In this document: piece after piece, positions 1-5,278 of the stretch
How the letters are laid out: every line of letters begins with the position of its first letter
Numbering within the stretch: the stretch's first letter is position 1
Origin: Deltaproteobacteria bacterium ADurb.Bin026
GTDB lineage: Bacteria > Desulfobacterota > Syntrophorhabdia > Syntrophorhabdales > Syntrophorhabdaceae
Direction of reading: 5' to 3'
Length of the DNA stretch: 5,521 bases
NCBI GenBank assembly: GCA_002071245.1
Contig: MWEV01000099.1
Location: 1 to 5,521, forward strand
Position numbers and translations under genes: made by a program
The notes under the pieces: model-generated
Databases searched by the model: none
Seen by the model: the letters and a program-made list of their open reading frames with translations, nothing else
Told to the model about the DNA's origin: nothing

Positions 1-450
1 CTTCGGGCAAGCGGGAGGGGTATGAAAACGCTTGTGATTCAATTCATAAAACAAGGCGGCACATCAGGTGAACAAACTGTTTGTCCATCGGTTGTGAAAG
101 AAATAGAGATATACCCTTTTGGTATGGGTTTTGTATTTCATGATGTTGAACGGGTTGCCCACAAGGAAGCGGTTGAAAATGCCTGGCGGTTTATGGAAAA
201 GATGCTTGAAAAAGGCAAATACGATATCCTTGTGCTCGATGAACTCAACGTGGTGCTGCACCTTGGTCTTTTTCCCGTAAAAAGGGTTGTTGAATTTTTA
301 TATAAAAAAGATAGCACCCTTCATGTAATTATAACAGGAAGGGGTGCGCCTTCAGAGATAGTGGAATTGGCAGATATCGTTACAGAAATGAAACAAATAA
401 AACATATTTTTAATTCTGGTGTAAAATCTGCAATAGGCATTGATTATTAA
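1..450 (+). CDS. cobO: Cob(I)yrinic acid a,c-diamide / cob(I)alamin adenosyltransferase, 5'-truncated by the window edge
   Basis: This cytoplasmic enzyme transfers the adenosyl group of ATP to the cobalt of a reduced corrinoid, giving adenosylcobalamin or its precursors. The reading frame is open to base 1, and the seven codons before the ATG at 22 read LRASGRG. That continues into MKTLVIQFIK exactly as family members continue after their P-loop (usual pattern ALRAxGxGxxVxxxQFIKG). The ATG at 22 is therefore an internal methionine; roughly 25-30 residues, including the Walker A loop, lie upstream of the window. Visible family motifs are the Walker B-like LVLDELN (bases 229-249), then TGRGAPSEIVELADIVTEM, KHIF, and the terminal GIDY in place of the usual GIEY. 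The visible part is 149 residues of a family usually about 175-200 long. It is followed by 142 bases and then pyrF on the same strand. The name cobO rather than cobA or btuR is a convention I cannot decide here. The family call is strong. Confidence 0.93.
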   Translation, partial: LRASGRGMKTLVIQFIKQGGTSGEQTVCPSVVKEIEIYPFGMGFVFHDVERVAHKEAVENAWRFMEKMLEKGKYDILVLDELNVVLHLGLFPVKRVVEFLYKKDSTLHVIITGRGAPSEIVELADIVTEMKQIKHIFNSGVKSAIGIDY

Positions 451-563
451 AACATCAAAAATCTTTAAAAGGTCTCTTTACAACATGATAAAAAAAGGGT
501 AAAAGAAGTTTTGCAACCATAATTCAATGGAGATTTTAGAATTTGTCAATCAGTTATGTGTCG

Positions 564-578
564 TTGATTGTAAATCAA
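564..578 (+). promoter_or_regulatory. Perfect short inverted repeat just upstream of the pyrF ribosome binding site
   Basis: TTGATT-GTA-AATCAA is a perfect 6-base inverted repeat with a 3-base centre, ending 4 bases before the AGGAGG of pyrF. An alternative RNA fold adds an outer GTTAT/ATAAC pair (553-557 with 578-582). It could be a small operator or a leader hairpin near the Shine-Dalgarno site. It is AT-rich and short, so chance is a serious alternative. Confidence 0.25.
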
Positions 579-592
579 TAACAGGAGGAACC

Positions 593-1315
593 ATGGACCC
601 AAAGGAAAAACTGATCTTTGCCCTTGATGTAGAACACTTTGAAGAAGCCCAGAAACTTGTCATGGAATACAGGGGGCATGTGGGTATGTTTAAGGTCGGC
701 AAACAGTTGTTTACGCATTGCGGTCCAAAAATTGTTGATTTCATAAATATGAAAAATTCGAAGGTTTTTCTTGATTTAAAGTATCATGATATACCCAATA
801 CCGTATCAAAGGCGGCAATCGAGGCAGTGAAACTCGGCGTTGATATGTTCAATATCCACACAATGGGCGGTTTTAACATGATGAGGGATGCGAAAACAAC
901 CCTTGTCAACACCTCAAAAAAATTGCAATTACAGAGACCAAAGATAATAGGTGTTACAGTTCTTACGAGTATGGATGATGAGGCATTTATGGGCATGGGC
1001 ATTAATATATCTGTTAATCAGTTGACAAAAAATCTTACGTTGCTTGCAAAAGAGGCAGGGCTTGATGGTGTGGTTGCTGGTGGAAGCGAGATCGAGATGA
1101 TACGCGAATTATGTGGCAATGATTTTATTATACTGACACCTGGGATTAGGCTTGACGACAAAAAGGATGACCAGAGGCGTACAATAACACCGAAAGAGGC
1201 TATTCTCAAAGGTGCAACATATATCGTTCTTGGCAGGGCGGTGAGAGAAAGCGACAATCCACATGCGCTTTTCGAGAAGATTTATAAAGATATCGATGAT
1301 GCCCTATCTAGTTGA
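593..1315 (+). CDS. pyrF: Orotidine 5'-phosphate decarboxylase (OMP decarboxylase)
   Basis: It catalyses the last step of de novo UMP synthesis, decarboxylating OMP to UMP in the cytoplasm as a homodimeric TIM barrel. The start at 593 is chosen because AGGAGG (583-588) lies 4 bases before it, and the protein then begins MDPKEKLIFALD as the family does. The frame extends back to an ATG at 527, but that one has no ribosome binding site and would add 22 residues unlike the family. From 593 the protein has 240 residues, normal for bacterial group I PyrF (about 230-245). Key residues visible: FALD (Asp12), FKVG (Lys34), the signature FLDLKYHDIPNTV carrying the catalytic Asp61-x-Lys63-x-x-Asp66 array, TPGIR followed by DDQRR for phosphate and base binding, and VLGRAV near the C-terminus. 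No key residue is missing. The 3' end overlaps the next gene by 17-20 bases, so the two are probably co-transcribed and translationally coupled. Confidence 0.96.
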   Translation: MDPKEKLIFALDVEHFEEAQKLVMEYRGHVGMFKVGKQLFTHCGPKIVDFINMKNSKVFLDLKYHDIPNTVSKAAIEAVKLGVDMFNIHTMGGFNMMRDAKTTLVNTSKKLQLQRPKIIGVTVLTSMDDEAFMGMGINISVNQLTKNLTLLAKEAGLDGVVAGGSEIEMIRELCGNDFIILTPGIRLDDKKDDQRRTITPKEAILKGATYIVLGRAVRESDNPHALFEKIYKDIDDALSS

Positions 1316-2042
1316 TAAAAACAGCATCCTCAACGTTATCCGAAACAATCCTGAATATGTCCGCAGAATTTGGATTGAAAAGGGTTTTGAAGGTGTTTCT
1401 CAGGATATTATAAAGGAATTAAAAAGACAGGGTATACCTTTTAAGATAATACTAAAAGATGCTTTTATAAGAAAATTCAAAGACGTCAGATCGCATGTCG
1501 TTCTTGAAAGAGAAGAGATAATTTATACTGACCAGGATGTATTGCTAAAAGAGGTAAGACAGAAGAAGATATGTACACTTTGCGCATTTGACGGAATTTT
1601 TGATCCTCAAAACCTTGGCAACATCATACGAAGTGCAGCGTGTCTGGGTGTCGATGCCATAATTATTCCAAAGGACAGGTCATGCGGAATTACAGAAACA
1701 GTTGTTAAAATATCAAAAGGTGGCATTGAGCATGTAAAAATAGTTAAGGTTGTAAATCTTGCACGTTATATCGATGAGATGAAGGATGCAGGCGTTTTTT
1801 GTTACTGTCTCGATGAAAAAGGAGAAACCCCGCTTTTTGATATAGATTTAAAGGGGCGCACTTGTCTGGTATTCGGCAGTGAAGAAGGGTTGAGGAGGCT
1901 CACAAGAGACAAATGCGATGCCATTGCACGGATTCCAACGAATAGTATCTTCTCATCCCTGAATGTAGCTACGTGTTTTGCGGTTTCGATATATGAGGTA
2001 ATCAGACAAAAGGGCCTGTTAAAGGCATCGGATGCATATTAG
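1296..2042 (+). CDS. rlmB: SpoU/TrmH-family RNA 2'-O-ribose methyltransferase, RlmB-like
   Basis: Proteins of this family use S-adenosylmethionine to methylate ribose 2'-OH groups in rRNA or tRNA; RlmB modifies G2251 of 23S rRNA. The two-domain layout fits RlmB: an N-terminal RNA-binding substrate domain (about 1-75) and a C-terminal trefoil-knot domain. Knot motif 1 is clear (FDGIFDPQNLGNIIRSA, about 98-114, with Asn106 and Arg112), followed by motif 2 (FGSEEGLRRLTRDKCD, about 193-208) and motif 3 (ARIPTN then SSLNVAT, about 211-226). Length is 248 residues; E. coli RlmB has 243. The frame is open back to an ATG at 1263, but the tandem ATGATG at 1296/1299 aligns better with the family start and shortens the overlap with pyrF to 20 or 17 bases. 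No strong Shine-Dalgarno precedes it, which fits translational coupling. Several usually conserved positions differ (motif 2 one residue shorter; Thr and Ser replacing the motif 3 Met and Gly; no clear HQG). The family is certain, but the exact RNA target is not. Confidence 0.82.
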   Translation: MMPYLVDKNSILNVIRNNPEYVRRIWIEKGFEGVSQDIIKELKRQGIPFKIILKDAFIRKFKDVRSHVVLEREEIIYTDQDVLLKEVRQKKICTLCAFDGIFDPQNLGNIIRSAACLGVDAIIIPKDRSCGITETVVKISKGGIEHVKIVKVVNLARYIDEMKDAGVFCYCLDEKGETPLFDIDLKGRTCLVFGSEEGLRRLTRDKCDAIARIPTNSIFSSLNVATCFAVSIYEVIRQKGLLKASDAY

Positions 2043-2153
2043 ATTATTCTTTATATAGATCGAGACCTTTGCATAACCCCAACCCCTCTTCTTTTTGTAT
2101 CCTCATTGCTACTTTTTATGTTTTTTCTGTGATATATAATCCCACATTTGTCA

Positions 2154-2309
2154 TTACATAAATATTGCAGAACAAGGGAACTGGCAATCGAAGAGATAAC
2201 GGAATATATGGAGATATTTTATAGCAGACAGCGCAGGCAAAAAAGGCTTGGATACCTATTGCATGTTGCATATATTAGACAATTTTATATGATGAAAGAT
2301 GCTGCATGA
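2154..2309 (+). pseudogene. C-terminal fragment of an IS3-family transposase (OrfB, rve integrase type)
   Basis: Read in one frame, this stretch gives LHKYCRTRELAIEEITEYME directly followed by IFYSRQRRQKRLGYL, then HVAYIRQFY, and a TGA at 2307. In IS3-family OrfB proteins the region after the last catalytic Glu reads roughly RTRxxAxxxIxEYIExFYNRxRRHxxLGYLSPxxF, so nearly every conserved position is present: TR, A, I, EY, E, FY, R, RR, LGYL. The catalytic DDE residues and everything upstream are absent: in-frame TGA at 2130-2132 closes the frame and no start codon with a ribosome binding site precedes it. LGYLSP has become LGYLLH, a further sign of decay. This is a dead relic of about 50 codons, left between a housekeeping gene and the siroheme protein gene. 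The family call rests on recognising the pattern by eye. Confidence 0.78.
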
Positions 2310-2328
2310 AAACATATTGTGTTTGCGA

Positions 2329-2357
2329 TTGACATCAGGGATCAAAGGTATTATACA
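2329..2357 (+). promoter_or_regulatory. Sigma-70-type promoter candidate for the siroheme protein gene
   Basis: A perfect TTGACA (2329-2334) is followed by a 17-base spacer and TATACA (2352-2357). The -35 matches consensus at 6/6 positions and the -10 at 4/6, lacking the final T. The spacing is ideal. It lies about 20 bases past the transposase relic stop and about 150 bases before the start codon at 2509. It would give a leader of roughly 145 bases. Confidence 0.45.
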
Positions 2358-2508
2358 TCAAAAGCAAACGTTTCGAGATATCGGTCAGTGTTTTGATGAT
2401 AAATAGAAGTACAAACCCTTTTTAAACTCTTCTAAAATATGGTTTAAGATGGTAGAATAGTTTAGAACATATTTTTAATCAACTATTATTAATGCCTGGA
2501 GGGATAAT

Positions 2509-3168
2509 ATGGAAAGTTCATTAGAAGGTGCAATAATTCAAAGGGATAAGGCAACATATGCCATAGTGCCAAGAACACCAATGGGGCTGGTAACACCTGA
2601 TGTCCTCGAAAACATAGCAAAGGTTGCCAGAAAACACGAGATCCCTATTATTAAAATTACATCCGCCCAAAGAATGGCGCTAGTTGGAATAAAACCAGAG
2701 GCTGTAGCGCAGATCTGGCAGGAGCTTGGTTTGGGGGTAGGACCCGCAGTAGAGGTATGTGTCCATTATGTACAGGCATGTCCCGGCACAGCGGTCTGCA
2801 AGTTTGGCATTCTGGATTCCTTAGGGCTAGGCGGAAAACTCGAAGAACTTTTTGTTGGAATGCAAACACCAGCAAAGGCAAAAATTGGTATATCGGGTTG
2901 TCCTATGAATTGTGGCGAGGGTTATGTAAAGGATTTTGGAGCATTTGGAAAAAAATCAGGGTGGACAGTAATTTTTGGTGGAAACTCAGGGGGAAAACCA
3001 AGGATTGGAGATGTAATTGCTGAAGATTTAAGTGACGAAGAAGTGATTGACCTTGCCAAGAGATGCTTTGCCTATTATAGCAGCAATGCGAAACCAAAGG
3101 AAAGAACAGCACGTTTCATTGAACGGATAGGCATTGAGGAATTTAAAAAGGCAATTAAAGAAAAATGA
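2509..3168 (+). CDS. Small siroheme/4Fe-4S sulfite/nitrite reductase-like protein (assimilatory-type, low molecular weight)
   Basis: Related proteins bind a coupled siroheme and [4Fe-4S] cluster and reduce sulfite or nitrite by six electrons. At 219 residues this is a single half-repeat: an N-terminal ferredoxin-like half-domain (about 9-75; VPRTPMG, then ITSAQRMALVGI, with Arg22 and Arg55 where relatives place siroheme-contacting basic residues) and the cluster domain. The four cluster cysteines are present as Cx5C (Cys91, Cys97 in ACPGTAVC) and Cx3C (Cys131, Cys135 in SGCPMNCGE). Full-size SirHP or NirA proteins exceed 500 residues with two half-repeats. The length matches the Desulfovibrio vulgaris low-spin assimilatory-type sulfite reductase of about 218 residues. 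The start is secure: GGAGG (2498-2502) sits 6 bases before the ATG. No siroheme synthesis, electron-donor or dsrAB gene is in the window, so in vivo substrate and partner are unknown. It has its own transcription unit, converging on the TPR gene. The alternative is one of the Dsr-like proteins of unknown function. Confidence 0.88.
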   Translation: MESSLEGAIIQRDKATYAIVPRTPMGLVTPDVLENIAKVARKHEIPIIKITSAQRMALVGIKPEAVAQIWQELGLGVGPAVEVCVHYVQACPGTAVCKFGILDSLGLGGKLEELFVGMQTPAKAKIGISGCPMNCGEGYVKDFGAFGKKSGWTVIFGGNSGGKPRIGDVIAEDLSDEEVIDLAKRCFAYYSSNAKPKERTARFIERIGIEEFKKAIKEK

Positions 3169-3200
3169 CGGACAAATAACAGGTTCTTTTTGTGGGTTAA

Positions 3201-3260
3201 GCAAAAAAGGCTGGTAGGTGTTCAGGCTTTTAAACTGACAGGCCTTTACAGCCTTTTTGC
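3201..3260. terminator. Bidirectional rho-independent terminator between convergent genes
   Basis: GCAAAAAAGGCTG (3201-3213) pairs with CAGCCTTTTTGC (3249-3260), with one extra A on the left. Inside it a second stem pairs TGTTCAG (3219-3225) with CTGACA (3235-3240), with one bulged T. The A tract on one side and T tract on the other give an AAGGCTG/CAGCCTT stem running into T5 on the + strand and T6 on the minus strand. It lies 33 bases after the + strand stop at 3168 and about 64 bases beyond the minus-strand stop at 3324, as expected for a shared terminator. Confidence 0.72.
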
Positions 3261-3323
3261 TCTTGCAATCAGATGCTGTGCTTTTCTATGATATGGTTTT
3301 TTAAAAAGTTTTGAAAACGTACA

Positions 3324-4004
3324 TTATTTATTATTGAGTTCCTGTATTGCATCCTTTGCTGCATCGACAAGAAAATCTTCAATTTTGTCGCCGAAATCGC
3401 AAACCTTTTTGTATAGCTCCAAAGCCTTTCTCTTGTTACCCGTTGCTGAGAGTGCCTTTGCATAACCAAGCATTGTTGCAGCAACCCTTGAGTCATTCAT
3501 GGCATCCGGATTTGCATTGAAAAGTTCTTCATATAGTTCCAATGCCTTTTTCATTTCGCCGATATCTTCATATGTCCTCAATAAACGCTGTTTTGCATTC
3601 GGTAAGAGAGGTGAATCGGGATAACGTGAAATGAGGTATTCCATAAGTTCAACGACTTTTTTGTTATCCGGCTTGTCCATTCCAAATTGATAGAGGTTTG
3701 ACAGACGCCAAAGTGAAATCTGTGCCTTTTCTGTATCCGGACACTCTTTGATGACACGTTCATAGAGGCTAATAAATGTTTTGAAATCCTGGTTGTCGGT
3801 TTTAATCATTATCGAGAACAGGTCCTTTGCAAGTTTTTCCTGCTCTTCGATACTGAGTTTCTGTGGTGTTTTGTCGTTTTGTTTTGCTAATTCATTTGGT
3901 TTTTGTTCTTCACCCGATGTTGTTCCATAAAAAAGCATCAAGCATAAAAAAGAGACTGCAATAAGGTTTAAAACGCTATTTATATTAAAATCTTTTGATT
4001 TCAC
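3324..4004 (-). CDS. Exported TPR-like helical-repeat protein
   Basis: This 226-residue protein has an N-terminal signal or anchor segment: basic KSK start, hydrophobic core at about 11-25 (VLNLIAVSFLCLMLFY), then GTTSGEE, a possible signal peptidase I site. Cys21 is not in a good lipobox, so a lipoprotein is unlikely. After a Lys/Gln/Glu-rich linker (about 32-60) the rest is amphipathic helices with TPR-like spacing: LYERVIKECPD (80-90), LMEYLISRYPDSP (120-132), ALELYEELFNANPD (154-167) and ALELYKKVCDFGD near the end. Such repeats usually mediate protein-protein contacts in the cell envelope, as in CpoB/YbgF- or BamD-like proteins, but I cannot assign an ortholog. The start is GTG at 4004-4002, well supported by GAGGAGG (4016-4010) 5 bases upstream. 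It is downstream of the GNAT gene on the same strand but 266 bases away with its own promoter candidate, so probably a separate unit. Confidence 0.83.
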   Translation of the reverse strand: MKSKDFNINSVLNLIAVSFLCLMLFYGTTSGEEQKPNELAKQNDKTPQKLSIEEQEKLAKDLFSIMIKTDNQDFKTFISLYERVIKECPDTEKAQISLWRLSNLYQFGMDKPDNKKVVELMEYLISRYPDSPLLPNAKQRLLRTYEDIGEMKKALELYEELFNANPDAMNDSRVAATMLGYAKALSATGNKRKALELYKKVCDFGDKIEDFLVDAAKDAIQELNNK

Positions 4005-4050
4005 GATATCCTCCTCAAATTGTAAGAGATATTGCCATTTTTCTTGTGTT

Positions 4051-4079
4051 ATCCTGATATTTTTTTGTTTTTATGTCAA
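4051..4079 (-). promoter_or_regulatory. Promoter candidate for the TPR-like protein gene
   Basis: On the minus strand TTGACA (4079-4074) is a perfect -35. After a 17-base A-rich spacer comes CAGGAT (4056-4051), a weak -10 that keeps the important second A and last T. It would start a transcript about 40 bases before the GTG at 4004, with the GAGGAGG site inside the leader. The strong -35, A-rich spacer and position make it plausible; the -10 is the weak point. Confidence 0.42.
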
Positions 4080-4270
4080 CACTAAAAAAACATCTTCATT
4101 TATCCTCTGTGCCGTAAAAGACAACCGCTCAGTGCCGGGATGGCGTCAGAGTCACCATTCTATATTATAATACGTATAGTTTTTTCATTTAGCTGGTGCA
4201 AAGGACAGCGACTGAAATACTTTGTTGTTTGCCGTAGATATATATGCCCCTTTTCGAGAGGTCTTTCTAT

Positions 4271-5278
4271 TCAGGTACGGTCTTCTGTTTGCGTTCTTTC
4301 CCAATCGTTTCTTATGAAACCAAGGATCTGTGCTGCTCGGTTGGTGTGCAGGCTAATGCCTTCCCAGTTTGGCCGATGAAGTATCTTTTGCATAAGAAAA
4401 CCGTCCTCACCAAACCATCGGGGGAGGATACCACCAAGAAAAAAGCCTCTATCCCTTAAAATATTTACGACAGCACCAGTCCATGGCCATGACAATTTGA
4501 GCCACACCTGGATGACCGCACAATGCCTGTCCTTTATGCGTTTTTCCTCTATATCAAACGCCCTCTCAAAGTCGATGGCTGCATGATAAACAGTGACCCG
4601 CACTAGTTGAGCGAAGTCAAAGAACTGAGTGTTTATTTCGGTAGAGCTTGCTGAAGGGAGGGTGTCGGTTGACAATATCAATGTGCGGTTATCATCAAAC
4701 CCATCGTAGATATAGCGGACAGGGGCTTCATAAACTGCAGGGACATACACGATGTGGGGGTTATGAACAAAAGTTCTGAACATATTTACTGTGGATACCC
4801 TTCCTGGGGTAGCGTCCATCCTTTCATAAGCATCCGCAGGCATAAGGTCGATTTCAATTGCGGTTTCTATATGCTTGAACAAAATTCCTGCTCTTTGTGT
4901 GAGCGTATGGTTGCAGACGTTTTCAGCAAAGAGTACATCTAATCCGGGGATTGTAGGTGCAATCTTTACGGCATGTTTAGACAACATGCCGAATATATAC
5001 GTGTTTCTGTAATCAGGTAAGACCAGGAATAGACCGGCCTCATAAACACCTCTGTGCGGTGCAGACCGATATAATGATGAGAAGCCCACGATTCTATTGT
5101 CTGGTGTTCTCGCAACGACAGGGATGTATTCGTTATTTTCAAAAGCAGTGACAAGTTGTTCGGGGTTATAGACTATCTTAATCGGATATCCATCCCCATA
5201 AACCTCTCTAAAAAGCTGTGCAACACCAGTGGCATCATCTGGTTTGAAAGAATATATTCTAAAAGGGTGTTTGCTCAT
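4271..5278 (-). CDS. GNAT-family acetyltransferase-like protein with long C-terminal region
   Basis: This 335-residue soluble protein has an N-terminal GNAT fold (about 6-150). It starts FRIYSFKPDDATGVAQLFREVYG, the usual strand 1/helix 1 pattern, and has the strand pair PVVARTPDNRIVGFSSLY (53-70), a motif A region EAGLFLVLPDYRN (80-92), and a motif B-like part ending AGILFKHIETAIEIDLMP. GNAT enzymes move an acyl group from CoA to an amine, but here the pyrophosphate loop reads RNTYIF instead of the usual RxxGxG/A, so acetyl-CoA binding may differ or be lost. The C-terminal part (about 165-335) has a second alpha/beta stretch ending GFFLGGILPRWFGEDGFLMQ and a conserved-looking NWEGI...FIRNDW tail that I cannot assign to a named domain. 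The start at 5278 has only a weak GGA-type ribosome binding site (AAGACGGA directly upstream). No signal peptide or membrane segment is visible. Substrate unknown; no neighbour suggests one. Confidence 0.72.
   Translation of the reverse strand: MSKHPFRIYSFKPDDATGVAQLFREVYGDGYPIKIVYNPEQLVTAFENNEYIPVVARTPDNRIVGFSSLYRSAPHRGVYEAGLFLVLPDYRNTYIFGMLSKHAVKIAPTIPGLDVLFAENVCNHTLTQRAGILFKHIETAIEIDLMPADAYERMDATPGRVSTVNMFRTFVHNPHIVYVPAVYEAPVRYIYDGFDDNRTLILSTDTLPSASSTEINTQFFDFAQLVRVTVYHAAIDFERAFDIEEKRIKDRHCAVIQVWLKLSWPWTGAVVNILRDRGFFLGGILPRWFGEDGFLMQKILHRPNWEGISLHTNRAAQILGFIRNDWERTQTEDRT

Larger units (their letters stand above)
2043..2508. other. Gene-free stretch with an IS remnant and the leader of the next gene
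   Basis: These 466 bases contain no intact gene. Bases 2043-2132 are AT-rich with stops in the frames I followed; they include GAGACCTTTGCATAACCCC at 2062-2080, which faintly recalls an insertion-sequence terminus. Bases 2133-2309 are one open frame whose 3' part is a decayed IS3-family transposase end. Bases 2310-2508 hold a promoter candidate and an AT-rich leader without a recognisable riboswitch. I see no clear rho-independent terminator after the RNA methyltransferase stop at 2042. Confidence 0.6.

Noticed and set aside
527..592. Upstream ATG that would lengthen PyrF by 22 residues
   Set aside because: No ribosome binding site precedes 527, the added residues are unlike the family, and a clear AGGAGG sits before the ATG at 593.
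1018..1257. 79-residue minus-strand open frame inside pyrF
   Set aside because: It is antisense to conserved pyrF codons, has no start signals, and its low-complexity Ser/Pro/Leu content is typical of a shadow frame.
1263..1295. Earlier ATG for the RNA methyltransferase giving 11 extra residues
   Set aside because: The extra residues MRFSRRFIKIS lie wholly inside the pyrF coding end and do not match the family start; the ATGATG at 1296/1299 fits better.
468..2070. AAAGGTCTC (468-476) and GAGACCTTT (2062-2070) as inverted repeats flanking pyrF and the methyltransferase gene
   Set aside because: Only 9 bases match and the match does not extend. Dozens of inverted 9-base pairs are expected by chance in a window this size, so a composite mobile element is not supported.
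2757..3023. 88-residue + strand open frame inside the siroheme protein gene
   Set aside because: It is a shadow frame: no start signal, Trp/Arg/Cys-rich composition, and complete overlap with a well-supported gene.
4134..4165. GCCGGGATGGCGTCAGAG, which resembles the 5' end of a tRNA-Leu
   Set aside because: No D-loop GG, anticodon stem, T-loop or matching acceptor 3' strand follows, so it cannot fold as a tRNA.
4156..4180. AT-rich near-palindrome with a TATAAT on both strands between the GNAT and TPR genes
   Set aside because: The symmetry is imperfect and no adequate -35 lies at the right distance on either strand.
4140..4379. 79-residue + strand open frame across the 3' end of the GNAT gene
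   Set aside because: No ribosome binding site, no recognisable motifs, and overlap with the antisense GNAT coding region.
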